NCBI GenBank assembly: GCA_002721895.1
Contig: PBLV01000057.1
Span: 1-64,000, forward strand
Reading direction: 5' to 3'
Length of the DNA stretch: 64,000 bases
DNA from: Verrucomicrobiales bacterium
Lineage (GTDB): Bacteria; Verrucomicrobiota; Verrucomicrobiae; Limisphaerales; UBA1100
Position 1 is the first letter of the stretch. The number at the start of each line of letters is the position of its first letter. Shown here one piece after another: positions 36,420 to 44,916 of the stretch. The notes under the pieces were generated by a model. It was given only the letters and a program-made list of their open reading frames with translations, made no database searches and was not told where the DNA came from. The position numbers were made by a program, and so were the translations under genes.

Positions 36420-37042
36420 TTTGCCTGACTCAATTTTAGAAAATAGCGCATCAAAGCCATCCCGTGGCGATGACTTTTTTCCGGATGGAATTGAACTCCC
36501 AGAACACGCCCGCTCCGAATTGCGCTTACAAATTCCACACCCTCATAATTTGTCACCGCCCAGCAAGCCGGCGAATCCAAGCCATCAACATAATAAGAAT
36601 GAACAAAATAGAAACGATTGGCATCTCCAAAATTGCCATCTCGAAATTCCACCGCATTCCACCCCATATGAGGCACTCTACGCCGCCTACCATCTATGCC
36701 CAACTCATCAAATTTGCGTGTTGTTAAGTCTACCCAGCCTAAGCCCTGCCTTTCCCCTTCTTCACTGAATTTAGTCAGTATTTGCATTCCCAGACAAATT
36801 CCCAAAACCCAACACCCCCTGCCTCGCGCCTCATTTAGGGGCTCCACCCATCCGCCCTCTTGCAGCCTCTTCATGACTTCTCCAAAATGCCCCACACCAG
36901 GAATAATCAAGCAATCAACCATCCTAACGTCTTCAGGCTCACTCACAAGTTCCGCCGCCCCTCCCACGTATTTAACCATGTTCAAGACAGAGCCTGCGTT
37001 ACCTGCCCCGCAATCCAACACCCTAACTCGTTTTAGTGCCAT
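36416..37042 (-). CDS. hisH: HisH-like glutamine amidotransferase for sugar amidotransfer
   Basis: 208 residues, class I glutamine amidotransferase. The nucleophile Cys is in LGICLGMQIL, and the His-Glu pair is in GVQFHPEKSH. The N-terminal RVRVLDCGAGNAGSVLNM is HisH-like, with Cys where many HisH have Tyr. It releases ammonia from glutamine for the adjacent HisF-like subunit and WbpG. The ATG at 37042 has AGGGTG about 5 nt upstream. It heads a coupled run of genes after the 121-nt gap, where a promoter is possible. Confidence 0.92.
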   Translation of the reverse strand: MALKRVRVLDCGAGNAGSVLNMVKYVGGAAELVSEPEDVRMVDCLIIPGVGHFGEVMKRLQEGGWVEPLNEARGRGCWVLGICLGMQILTKFSEEGERQGLGWVDLTTRKFDELGIDGRRRRVPHMGWNAVEFRDGNFGDANRFYFVHSYYVDGLDSPACWAVTNYEGVEFVSAIRSGRVLGVQFHPEKSHRHGMALMRYFLKLSQAN

Positions 37043-37112
37043 TTACACCCTGAACATTAATATGATTTATGGGACATCCTTATTTTACAAATGTTCTTAA
37101 TGCCGATAACCT

Positions 37113-37141
37113 AATAAAATAAAACGCACCCCTCAGAGCAA
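37113..37141 (-). promoter_or_regulatory. Possible sigma70-type promoter upstream of hisH
   Basis: In the longest gap of the locus (37043-37163) the minus strand has TTGCTC (-35-like), a 17-nt spacer and TTTATT (-10-like), about 70 nt before the hisH ATG. The match is partial and the DNA is AT-rich, so this is only a candidate. No terminator is visible in the gap. Confidence 0.3.
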
Positions 37142-37163
37142 CTGGCTGAATTAAATCCAGATT

Positions 37164-38429
37164 TCAATCAAGCCTAAGCCCCGCTAAGTCCCTAGATTTC
37201 GACACTTTAAGTAAATTATTGGCAAATTTTTCATAGTTTTTTTTAGAGTTGGCACACTCTTCCCACTTCAATCTGGCCCTCTCTTTTTTAGCCTCCAGCA
37301 CTGAGGGGGCCCCCAGCATTTGGCCAATATGATTAGCCAGTTCCCGCTCGTTTATCTCGTTACATATCAGCCGCCCCACCGATTCTTCAACTTGGTCAGC
37401 CACTCCTCCAGAGTCTGTCGCCAACACTGGCAACCCGCAACTCAGCGCCTCACTTACAGCTAGCCCCCACCCTTCGGAACGACTTACATGAACGAATAAA
37501 TCTGCTGATATTTTCTTGTAGTAATTAACCACATCAGTAATTCCCCTAACCATTATCACGGAAAGATTGCTCGGAGCTTCATGGCATATAAGTTGTTTAA
37601 TAGATTTATCCATTTTCCCCCAAAGCATATGCCTCCACTCATATTCACATTTAGTGTTATTTTTGGCAAGCAAAATCATTGCCTTGGCTAATAAATCGTA
37701 GCGCTTCAATTCAACCATTGAACCACATGAAAGAATACGGCGGCGCCCATCAGTTGATTGCTTTATCATAAACCCAGCTTTAGGCACACCATTTCGGGCC
37801 ACAGTAGATTTGCTCTTCAAAGACTTTTTTTGACGTATCAAGAAATCACGCAATGAACTGGACACGGGGAAGAGCCAGTCGACGGCCTCTAATCCAGCCC
37901 TTTTGTATGGAATATAGAGGGACTTATGATTTTCCTCCCGAACATCCCCTCCAATACATCTACTCACTACCCGATATCCATTTCTACCCGAAACACCCTT
38001 GCATATCCCAAGCGTGACCGGACTAAGTGAATTCGTGTAGAGCAGCGACCCGCGGCCATCAACTGGCAAAACATTCCGCACCCAACGCGCAACCGCTAAA
38101 GCTGTCAGTCCTCCCGCTAAAATCCGCCTCACTCCCCCCTTCATCCCGCGTATTTCTGTCCGCACATTTTTATCCTCTAACGCTGTTAGCCACAGCAAGG
38201 GATTCCACACACGGCTAGCCCGCACTGCGGAAAAACTCTTATCCACAGACACCCCCTCCGGCAACGGCATACACTCACGCCCACTATAATATGGTATATT
38301 TACTATTTTTTCGAATTTTTTATGCAAATACGGCAGTTCAGGCTCTGAAAAAGATCGGTCAGCGGCATCTATATATGGGAATCCAGTGGTAAAATGATAT
38401 AAAGTATTTCTCGCCGGAACCTTATTCAT
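37164..38429 (-). CDS. Glycosyltransferase, GT4-like
   Basis: 421 residues. The C-terminal half is clearly GT4: RRRILSCGSMVELKRYDLLA, a GPT-like linker, ADLFVHVSRSEGWGLAVSEA (EX7E region) and GLPVLATDSGGVADQVEE. The N-terminal half is long and weakly conserved. Base composition is far more AT-rich than the genes on either side of the neighbouring GC-richer blocks. It is followed by a 121-nt gap before hisH and preceded by the dehydratase gene 16 nt away, so it may belong to a separately acquired two-gene unit. Donor unknown. Confidence 0.87.
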   Translation of the reverse strand: MNKVPARNTLYHFTTGFPYIDAADRSFSEPELPYLHKKFEKIVNIPYYSGRECMPLPEGVSVDKSFSAVRASRVWNPLLWLTALEDKNVRTEIRGMKGGVRRILAGGLTALAVARWVRNVLPVDGRGSLLYTNSLSPVTLGICKGVSGRNGYRVVSRCIGGDVREENHKSLYIPYKRAGLEAVDWLFPVSSSLRDFLIRQKKSLKSKSTVARNGVPKAGFMIKQSTDGRRRILSCGSMVELKRYDLLAKAMILLAKNNTKCEYEWRHMLWGKMDKSIKQLICHEAPSNLSVIMVRGITDVVNYYKKISADLFVHVSRSEGWGLAVSEALSCGLPVLATDSGGVADQVEESVGRLICNEINERELANHIGQMLGAPSVLEAKKERARLKWEECANSKKNYEKFANNLLKVSKSRDLAGLRLD

Positions 38430-38445
38430 GCTGGCAGTAATGGGT

Positions 38446-39435
38446 TCATATGGCGGCCCTTAACTTTGAAATGAATTCTGAATCGCTATAGCGCCCTGCA
38501 TTGTGCGAATGATATTCACTTATCTTTGACATGCCATGCTGGCCTTTTTCTAGGTACAGCTGGTAGTTAAGGTCACGGTTGTCTGCGGAAATACAAAAAT
38601 ATTCCCCGCAATCAGCTGCATGCGCCATTTCCTCCCGCGTCAGCAGTGTTTCATAAAGCTTTTCACCATGCCGGGTTCCTATTATTTGGCTTGGGTGATT
38701 CGGCTTTCCTGCATATTTCTTTATGCATCTGGCCAGTTGCTCCATTGAAACTGAGGAGGCCTTTTTAATAAAAATGCTACCGTTGGCCCCTTTTTCAAAT
38801 GCAAATTGAACAAGAGCAATTGCATCATCTAGGCTCATCATAAACCGCGTCATTGCCGGATCTGTTATTGTCACCGGCTTATTTGTTTCTATTTGGCTAA
38901 GAAACAGAGGGATTACCGAGCCCCGTGACGCCATGACGTTCCCATAACGCACCCCGCAAACAACTAAGCCCGTTCCCTCTAGGCTCCTTGACTTGGCAAC
39001 CATTACTTTTTCCATTAGCGCCTTAGTTAGGCCCATTGCGTTAATTGGATAGACTGCTTTATCAGTGCTCAAAACAACAACTTTTGAAGCGCCCCTCTCT
39101 GCGGCTGCATCAATGACATTTTCAGTTCCGAACACATTTGTCCGAACTGCTTGCAGCGGATAAAATTCACATGAAGGAACCTGCTTTAAAGCCGCCGCAT
39201 GGAAAACATAATCAACACCTCGCATTGCATCCTTAACCGAGTTTAGATCACGCACATCCCCCAAGTAGAAGGACAAGCGTTCATTGCCGTACAACTTTCG
39301 CATATCATCCTGTTTTTTTTCATCACGTGAAAAAATTCGTATCTCACCTAGCCCATGGTTAGCAAACCGACGAATCACTGCATTCCCAAAAGAACCTGTG
39401 CCTCCGGTTACAAGCAAAGTTTTGTCTTTAAACAT
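38446..39435 (-). CDS. UDP-GlcNAc 4,6-dehydratase/5-epimerase (CapE/FnlA/WbjB type)
   Basis: 329 residues, cytosolic extended SDR. NAD binding is TLLVTGGTGSFGNAV; VVVLSTDKAVYPINAMGLTK shows the Met-for-Tyr (MxxxK) active site of inverting 4,6-dehydratases, and the C-terminal region matches the CapE/FnlA extension. Such enzymes start the UDP-L-FucNAc or pseudaminic acid branch. The other FucNAc genes (FnlB/WbjC reductase, FnlC/WbjD) are not here, apart from a WecB-like epimerase assigned to another block. It might instead serve as PseB for the nonulosonate genes at the right end. AT-rich, like the adjacent glycosyltransferase. Confidence 0.9.
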   Translation of the reverse strand: MFKDKTLLVTGGTGSFGNAVIRRFANHGLGEIRIFSRDEKKQDDMRKLYGNERLSFYLGDVRDLNSVKDAMRGVDYVFHAAALKQVPSCEFYPLQAVRTNVFGTENVIDAAAERGASKVVVLSTDKAVYPINAMGLTKALMEKVMVAKSRSLEGTGLVVCGVRYGNVMASRGSVIPLFLSQIETNKPVTITDPAMTRFMMSLDDAIALVQFAFEKGANGSIFIKKASSVSMEQLARCIKKYAGKPNHPSQIIGTRHGEKLYETLLTREEMAHAADCGEYFCISADNRDLNYQLYLEKGQHGMSKISEYHSHNAGRYSDSEFISKLRAAI

Positions 39436-39438
39436 AAT

Positions 39439-40275
39439 TTATTTTCCCGTGATCTTCATAATGGCCCGCCGCATTAATACTGCCAGATACCATATATGCA
39501 TTCTTAGCCAACTACTCGAACGCAGCCGTTGATAGTATTTTCTAGCCCGGTATTCACCGACCCAATCGCCAAGTGACTCCCGCTCCGCAGCTGCTTCAGT
39601 GTAACACTTGGCTCCAGAACATACTTTCAAATTTATGCCCTTCTCTCGTAGGTGATGCGAATGAATCAAGTCCTCGCAATATGCTTTGCCATGGAATGGA
39701 AAATAATCTTTGGTTATGAGGTTTCGCCGGTTGTGCAACACACAACCTCCACTAACCCACTCCACTTCTTGGATTTCTTCAACATCTTTATGAAATCGTG
39801 GGCCAAAACAATGGCCGGATAAAGTTACCTTGCCTGGTTGAAACCCTCGCCGCCCATTCATAATGAATAGATTCACTCGATTAAAAAATCCTTTCCATTT
39901 TTCTCTGTGCAACGGTTTTGAGGACAAACGACCAAGAAACACTGGAGCCAATGCAATTCCGTCTTCCGTCTCTTTAGCATAATTCAACAATGTCTCAAGG
40001 CACTGCTCCTCCAGCGCCACATCGTCATCCAACTGCAAGACCCATTCGCCCGCTGCCATCTGAAAGCCTTTCGCGCGTTGGGCAACTTGCCCTCGTTTTT
40101 CCGTGCGAATCTCTCGCAACGGAGGACTGAAGTCGATGCGGGCTGCTAGCTCCTGACCCTCGGGCAAGCACACAAGCACCTCGTCAGGGGTCAGGCTACC
40201 ATGAAGTAGGTGACAGAGTGTGCTCTCCAAACGTTTACCTCCCAAGGTTGGGATAACGCAGCTGAGTTTGCCCAT
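39439..40275 (-). CDS. Glycosyltransferase family 2
   Basis: 278 residues with a GT-A fold. It begins LSCVIPTLGGKRLESTL, and the metal-binding acidic triplet is WVLQLDDDVALEE. Several Trp/His residues follow in the acceptor domain (EVEWVSGGCVLHNRR). A C-terminal stretch (SSWLRMHIWYLAVLMRRAI) could form an amphipathic membrane-associated helix. It lies 2 nt from the unknown protein upstream and 3 nt from the dehydratase downstream. Donor and linkage unknown. Confidence 0.88.
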   Translation of the reverse strand: MGKLSCVIPTLGGKRLESTLCHLLHGSLTPDEVLVCLPEGQELAARIDFSPPLREIRTEKRGQVAQRAKGFQMAAGEWVLQLDDDVALEEQCLETLLNYAKETEDGIALAPVFLGRLSSKPLHREKWKGFFNRVNLFIMNGRRGFQPGKVTLSGHCFGPRFHKDVEEIQEVEWVSGGCVLHNRRNLITKDYFPFHGKAYCEDLIHSHHLREKGINLKVCSGAKCYTEAAAERESLGDWVGEYRARKYYQRLRSSSWLRMHIWYLAVLMRRAIMKITGK

Positions 40276-40277
40276 TT

Positions 40278-41807
40278 TTAATGCCCGGGAACTTCAGAGC
40301 CAGCCGATGCCGGGTTTGCAATCACCGACGCCAACGTCTCTACATTTAATGGTTGGAATATGCGCTGACAATGAGCCAGCGCTTGTGCCTCCGATTGGGT
40401 TCGACTTACTATATCGTCTCCCAAGTCTTTGACTGCGCCTGCGCGAAACTCACCCGGCGAGGTAACCGTCTCCTGCCAAGAACCGGCTTGGTGAATGGGG
40501 TTGAAATTCAATTCATCCGTTTTCGCAAAATAAAATGGCTTTAACCCCGCTAACACCGCCTGCACTACCGCGCCGCTGCCGCGATACAAAGTCCACCGAC
40601 TGCGCTGAAAATCCTCCTCAATCGCCCGTTCCGATCTTTCCACGTTGGCCGGCCGTTCTCGCCATCCTTTCACCTGCCCTAGGATAGCTCGAAACGGCAT
40701 CACCGGGTGGGATCGAAAAATAAATTTCCAGCCGGGATTTTCTCGGGCGCATTGCAACGCAAACTCAAACAAAACCGTGCATTCATCAGGAATCCCTTCG
40801 GGCACGACCAGGCACACCGGCTCTGCGGAGGCAACCGACTTTTGATGGCCAGTTGGCGCTTTATTCGTGCCCAATATATCCACTGGAATTTCATCTAGAC
40901 GTTCGGCATTCCGTAATGCGTCGCAGGATATTTCGCCGGCGGTAAAAATTCTGTCGGGGTTATATTTGGGTGCCAACTGACGCTTCAACGCGTGATGCCA
41001 CGGAAAAATAACTGCATGGTGATATCCCATACACCTTACTTCCGGCACTGCCTCGCGAGCACGGGAAAACGCCAGCCGTTCCCAGGCATGCCCTTCATTG
41101 ATGGCTAGGATATTTCTCGGCTTCGTACGCGCGGCCAATTCCCCGATCTGATGCCCAATTCGTAGCGCAGCCCGAGCGCCTTCACCACGCGCCTCAAACG
41201 CCGCACGTTTGGCCACTTGCCAATCAAAACCTCGCAATTCCTTGCTGAGAGCAGCCAAACGTGCTGATTCATTTTCTTGGCGCCGTTGAAATTCCTCTTC
41301 AAGAGGGGCTCGATCACCTGTAGCCAGCCGCACTCGGGGCACTCCCCCAGCTTTGACTGGAACATCATATCCATCTCCCTCATCGCTCGCGTGATCAATG
41401 GCAGCCATCACCACCCGCATCCCGCGATCTGCCAATTGCCAAGGCAAGTCTCCAAAATAAAAATCTTCCTCGATTTCGTCATGCGAACTGGAAACGCGGT
41501 GAGTGATAAATAGGACATCCGAACCGCTGGGCAAACAACATTTGGGCTGCCAATGCGAACCATCCGCCGGTGCCGCTTTGATTTTACTGCGGACACCATT
41601 GAGCACGCCTCGCATACGGTCACGTAGTTTTTTCCAGCCGAATTTATCGGGTGCTCCAAATAAATCCTGATACTGCTCGCATTGGGCAGGATGCCCGTGC
41701 AAAACATGCAACCATGGAATTGCCACCCGTTCCGGCGTGGAATCGGATCGCTGCAATAGGGCGTCACAACTAACGGTAAGCCGCCTGAACTCGGCCTCGT
41801 CAATCAC
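40278..41807 (-). CDS. Unrecognised surface-carbohydrate protein, possibly GT-B-like
   Basis: 509 residues, no signal peptide or membrane helix. The middle has alpha/beta segments such as DVLFITHRVSSSH and NILAINEGHAWERLAF. The C-terminal part (WKFIFRSHPVMPF, then YRGSGAVVQAVLAGLKPFYF) resembles the nucleotide-binding half of GT-B enzymes and of CDP-glycerol glycerophosphotransferase-like proteins. The start chosen is GTG 41807, with GAGGAAG about 9 nt upstream and an 8-nt overlap with the aldolase stop. ATG 41858 would add 17 residues and overlap by 59 nt. A transferase role is inferred only from the C-terminal pattern and neighbours. Confidence 0.7.
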   Translation of the reverse strand: MIDEAEFRRLTVSCDALLQRSDSTPERVAIPWLHVLHGHPAQCEQYQDLFGAPDKFGWKKLRDRMRGVLNGVRSKIKAAPADGSHWQPKCCLPSGSDVLFITHRVSSSHDEIEEDFYFGDLPWQLADRGMRVVMAAIDHASDEGDGYDVPVKAGGVPRVRLATGDRAPLEEEFQRRQENESARLAALSKELRGFDWQVAKRAAFEARGEGARAALRIGHQIGELAARTKPRNILAINEGHAWERLAFSRAREAVPEVRCMGYHHAVIFPWHHALKRQLAPKYNPDRIFTAGEISCDALRNAERLDEIPVDILGTNKAPTGHQKSVASAEPVCLVVPEGIPDECTVLFEFALQCARENPGWKFIFRSHPVMPFRAILGQVKGWRERPANVERSERAIEEDFQRSRWTLYRGSGAVVQAVLAGLKPFYFAKTDELNFNPIHQAGSWQETVTSPGEFRAGAVKDLGDDIVSRTQSEAQALAHCQRIFQPLNVETLASVIANPASAGSEVPGH

Positions 41808-42609
41808 TTTCTGTTTCTTCCTCTGCGCGATCGATGAATGCCCGTGCCCGGTCGGCATTTTGCTTGGCGAATTCGGTGAGAAACACGAGATCCGAGCCGA
41901 TCACAAAAAACTGGTATCCCTCCGTCAAGTGTTCTGCCAATGCTTCCTCATTCGGATATATGATGAAAATGCCGGGAGCCACCCTGTGGCGTTTCGCCGC
42001 CGCCAAAATTTCTTTCTGCACGCGGATCATCTCGGGATGCCGCATTTGCCCTCCGATCCCCATGGAGCCACTAAGATCCATCGGCCCAATCATGTATCCA
42101 TCTACGCCCGGCGTGGAAAAGATCTCGTCAATTTCATTTAATGCGTCGATATGTTCAATTTGAACAATTACTAACGACTGCTCATTTGCCGTTTCGAAAT
42201 GCTCAGAAAACGAATATCCATACCGGTGCGCCCGCCCAATCCCAACGCTGCGGATGCCTTCCGGCGGATATTTCACCGCGGCCACCGCCCGCGCTGCCTC
42301 CTCGCCGGTCTTCACCATAGGTACGAGCACACCCCACGCCCCAGCATCCATTACCTGCTTGGCTTGGTTCTCATCATTGCTCGTCAACCGTACCAACGGT
42401 GCCGCTCCGCACGATTCCACCGCCATGATAACATTTTGCATTTCGTACAGGTCAATAGCACTGTGCTCCATGTCGATGCCCACAAATTCAAACCCCGCGC
42501 TCGCTAAAATCTCCGCGTTTGAAGTATGGGCAAAATTCAGCCACGAGCCGAGAGTCACCCCACCCGAAGCTAGAGCTTTTTTAACTGGATTATTTTTTAA
42601 CATGACCAT
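41800..42609 (-). CDS. HpcH/HpaI-family pyruvate-type aldolase
   Basis: 269 residues, class II TIM-barrel aldolase. Signature segments are GVTLGSWLNFAHTSNAEIL, FEFVGIDMEHSAID, RLTSNDENQAKQVMDAG with a substrate-binding Arg, and the IGPMDLSGSMG loop. QIEHIDALNEID carries the metal-binding Glu. These enzymes split or form 2-keto-3-deoxy acids from pyruvate and an aldehyde. Beside kdsA/kdsB and two SDRs it may build or trim a 3-deoxy-ulosonic acid (inference). Start and preceding stop are directly abutting (TGA-ATG). Confidence 0.88.
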   Translation of the reverse strand: MVMLKNNPVKKALASGGVTLGSWLNFAHTSNAEILASAGFEFVGIDMEHSAIDLYEMQNVIMAVESCGAAPLVRLTSNDENQAKQVMDAGAWGVLVPMVKTGEEAARAVAAVKYPPEGIRSVGIGRAHRYGYSFSEHFETANEQSLVIVQIEHIDALNEIDEIFSTPGVDGYMIGPMDLSGSMGIGGQMRHPEMIRVQKEILAAAKRHRVAPGIFIIYPNEEALAEHLTEGYQFFVIGSDLVFLTEFAKQNADRARAFIDRAEEETESD

Positions 42610-43371
42610 TCACTGCGGCAATACCCCGCAATCCACATTAATATTCTGCCCTGTGATCGCTCCCGCCGCCTCACTGGCGAGATACACACACAAACTCGCA
42701 CATTCCTCCCCCGTGGGCAATCGCTGCAAAGCCGCACTGCGACTGCCCCACTGATCCAAAAACGCCTGCCCCTTCATCTCCCCCACCTCCGGATGATCCC
42801 CCGACAAATTACTCAAGAGCGATTGCGTATTCACATATACCGGGCAAACCCCATTCACCCGGATTCCCGCCGGGCCCAGCTCCTTGGCCAAAGCCTGCGT
42901 TAGCCCCACCATGCCAAACTTGGAGGCGCAATAAACCGAATTGTTCGCACTACCCCGTTTCCCGGCCAAGCTGGCCACATTGATGATGACCCCGCCATTC
43001 GACATTCGCGCCGCCGCCGCCTGGCAACCCCAAAGCGCCCCCTTTAAATTGGTCTCAAGCAGCAAATCCGCAAACTCCTCGTCTATGCCCGACAACTTTT
43101 TCCATATAGATATACCTGCATTATTTATCATCACATCCACCCTGCCCGAATCCTTTGTCGCCCGATCCATTAATGCCTCCATCTCCTGCCTTTGGCGCAC
43201 ATCCGTGCGCACAAACTCCGCACCCGGTGCCTGCGCCCCAAAGCCATCCACCTCACTTCGGGCCGCGGCAAATACGCGATCGCCTTTGGCTAGGAATGCC
43301 CGGACTATCTCCAGCCCGATCCCCTTCGTGCCGCCCGTCACCACCACCGTTCGATTTATTTTGTCAGCCAT
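42610..43371 (-). CDS. Short-chain dehydrogenase/reductase
   Basis: 253 residues, classical SDR. TVVVTGGTKGIGLEIVRAF binds NAD(P), NNAG is present, and the catalytic Ser and YCASK (Tyr-x3-Lys) are in NVASLAGKRG...VYCASKFG. The C-terminus ends NVDCGVLPQ, as in the FabG-like group. The start is ATG at 43371, 2 nt after the preceding SDR stop; the frame upstream is shadow. It probably oxidises or reduces a sugar or sugar acid together with the neighbouring SDR and aldolase. Confidence 0.88.
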   Translation of the reverse strand: MADKINRTVVVTGGTKGIGLEIVRAFLAKGDRVFAAARSEVDGFGAQAPGAEFVRTDVRQRQEMEALMDRATKDSGRVDVMINNAGISIWKKLSGIDEEFADLLLETNLKGALWGCQAAAARMSNGGVIINVASLAGKRGSANNSVYCASKFGMVGLTQALAKELGPAGIRVNGVCPVYVNTQSLLSNLSGDHPEVGEMKGQAFLDQWGSRSAALQRLPTGEECASLCVYLASEAAGAITGQNINVDCGVLPQ

Positions 43372-43373
43372 CG

Positions 43374-44168
43374 CTAAATCGTCATCGCCGTAAATCCGCC
43401 ATCCACCACCACCTCTGTTCCCGTCACAAATTGGGATGCATCTGATGCCAGCCAGATCACTGCTCCCAACAATTCCTCCGGCTCGCCAAACCGTCCCATC
43501 GGCGTGTGTCCCAAGATAGCCGCCTCGCGTTCTGGCGTGATAAAATTTTCCCGGTTCCATTCCGTCGGGAAAAACCCCGGCCTCAACGCATTGACACGCA
43601 CTCCCCGCGTGGCCCACTCCCGTCCCAAATTGGCTGTCAGATTTTTCACTCCCGCTTTGGATGCCGAATATGCAAAGGCTTTGGACAACGGTGGGCCGGA
43701 TGAGGCTGAAGAAATGTTGATGATGGATCCACTCCCGTTCTCTAGCATGTGCTCACCAAACACTTGGCAACCCAAAAGCGTGCCTCGCAAATTCACATCG
43801 AAAATGGCATCCCAATCATCCACCTGAATCTCCAAGGGCAAACTCGCCGAATTAATCCCGCTACCATTAATCAACACATCCACCCGACCAAACTTCTCCG
43901 TGGCAGATTTTAACGCCGCTTCAAACTGACTGCGCTCTCGCACATCCAACTCCAAGCCCAAGAAATCCCCGCCACTCTCATCAATCTGTACCTCCAGTGG
44001 CTGTAGCTTCTCAGGACGCAGATCCATTGCCACCACCTTTGCCCCTGCCTTTGCCAAGCCCAGCGCCATCGTACCACACAAATGCCCGCCGGCACCAGTA
44101 ACAGCCACCACTTTGCCCTCCACGCCGAACATCCCGGCCACAAACTCTGTCACCTTACTCCCACTCAT
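43374..44168 (-). CDS. Short-chain dehydrogenase/reductase, second copy
   Basis: 264 residues, classical SDR. VVAVTGAGGHLCGTMALGLA is the NAD(P) site, with an unusual His-Leu-Cys following the Gly motif. VLINGSGIN stands where NNAG is typical. The catalytic Ser and YSASK are in INISSASSG and AYSASKAG, and the C-terminus EVVVDGGFTAMTI is standard. Only loosely similar to the adjacent SDR, so not a recent duplicate. The ATG at 44168 overlaps the kdsB stop by 14 nt. Confidence 0.88.
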   Translation of the reverse strand: MSGSKVTEFVAGMFGVEGKVVAVTGAGGHLCGTMALGLAKAGAKVVAMDLRPEKLQPLEVQIDESGGDFLGLELDVRERSQFEAALKSATEKFGRVDVLINGSGINSASLPLEIQVDDWDAIFDVNLRGTLLGCQVFGEHMLENGSGSIINISSASSGPPLSKAFAYSASKAGVKNLTANLGREWATRGVRVNALRPGFFPTEWNRENFITPEREAAILGHTPMGRFGEPEELLGAVIWLASDASQFVTGTEVVVDGGFTAMTI

Positions 44169-44916
44169 GTATATTATCCTCCGCCATGCCCGCAGCTCGC
44201 ATGATTTTCTCCACCGCCGCCACATCCTCCGGATTATCCACCGTCTTTGATCCCGCACCAATCGCCACGCAACCCATCGGGATGTTGTGCTCCATATACC
44301 GCATCATCTCAATGCCCTCCGCCAGTTCAATGGGCCCCTGCGATAACTCGGGAAACTGCATCACCCGCTCACGCGAAAAGGCATACATCCCCACGTGCGA
44401 ATTACGCTCCGTCTCCTGATGAAAATGATAAGGAATCGGATGGCGCGACAAACCCAACACCCGCCCATCCACCGTCCTCGTCAGAAACGCATGCACCGCA
44501 TCATCAGCAAACGGCAGCGCACTCTCTGGCACATAAGCATTTGTCACACCGATCCCCAGTTCCACAAACCCCAAATGCGCCTTCACAACCGTGTCGATCC
44601 CCTCTGGCTCCAGCAACGGCTCATCTCCCTGCACATTCACATACACCGCCGCCTCAACCTTCCCGGCCACCTCTGCCACGCGATCCGTCCCCGTCAAACA
44701 ATCCGCACTCGTCATCACCACCTCCATCCCAAAATTCTCCCCCACCTTGGCAATGCGATCATCATCCGTCGCTAACACACACCCATCCACCCGCTTTGCC
44801 CGCATCGCCCGTCGCCAAACATGCACAATCATAGGCAGACCCAGCAAAGGCACAACCGGCTTGCCCGGAAACCGCGAAGACGCCCATCGAGCTGGAATCA
44901 CTGCCAATACATTCAT
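44155..44916 (-). CDS. kdsB: 3-deoxy-manno-octulosonate cytidylyltransferase (CMP-Kdo synthetase) or close paralogue
   Basis: 253 residues. LAVIPARWASSRFPGKPVVP is the CTP-binding N-terminus; LATDDDRIAK, NVQGDEPLLEPE and VGMYAFSRE match KdsB throughout. It activates Kdo, or a similar 3-deoxy-ulosonate, as the CMP-sugar in the cytosol. The ATG overlaps the upstream stop as ATGA. Its position beside an aldolase and two dehydrogenases suggests a locus-specific Kdo derivative rather than only the lipid A core supply. Confidence 0.92.
   Translation of the reverse strand: MNVLAVIPARWASSRFPGKPVVPLLGLPMIVHVWRRAMRAKRVDGCVLATDDDRIAKVGENFGMEVVMTSADCLTGTDRVAEVAGKVEAAVYVNVQGDEPLLEPEGIDTVVKAHLGFVELGIGVTNAYVPESALPFADDAVHAFLTRTVDGRVLGLSRHPIPYHFHQETERNSHVGMYAFSRERVMQFPELSQGPIELAEGIEMMRYMEHNIPMGCVAIGAGSKTVDNPEDVAAVEKIMRAAGMAEDNIHEWE

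Noticed and set aside
35661..37042. Histidine biosynthesis genes hisF and hisH
   Set aside because: No other his genes nearby, HisF lacks catalytic Asp11, and WbpG-type partners are adjacent.
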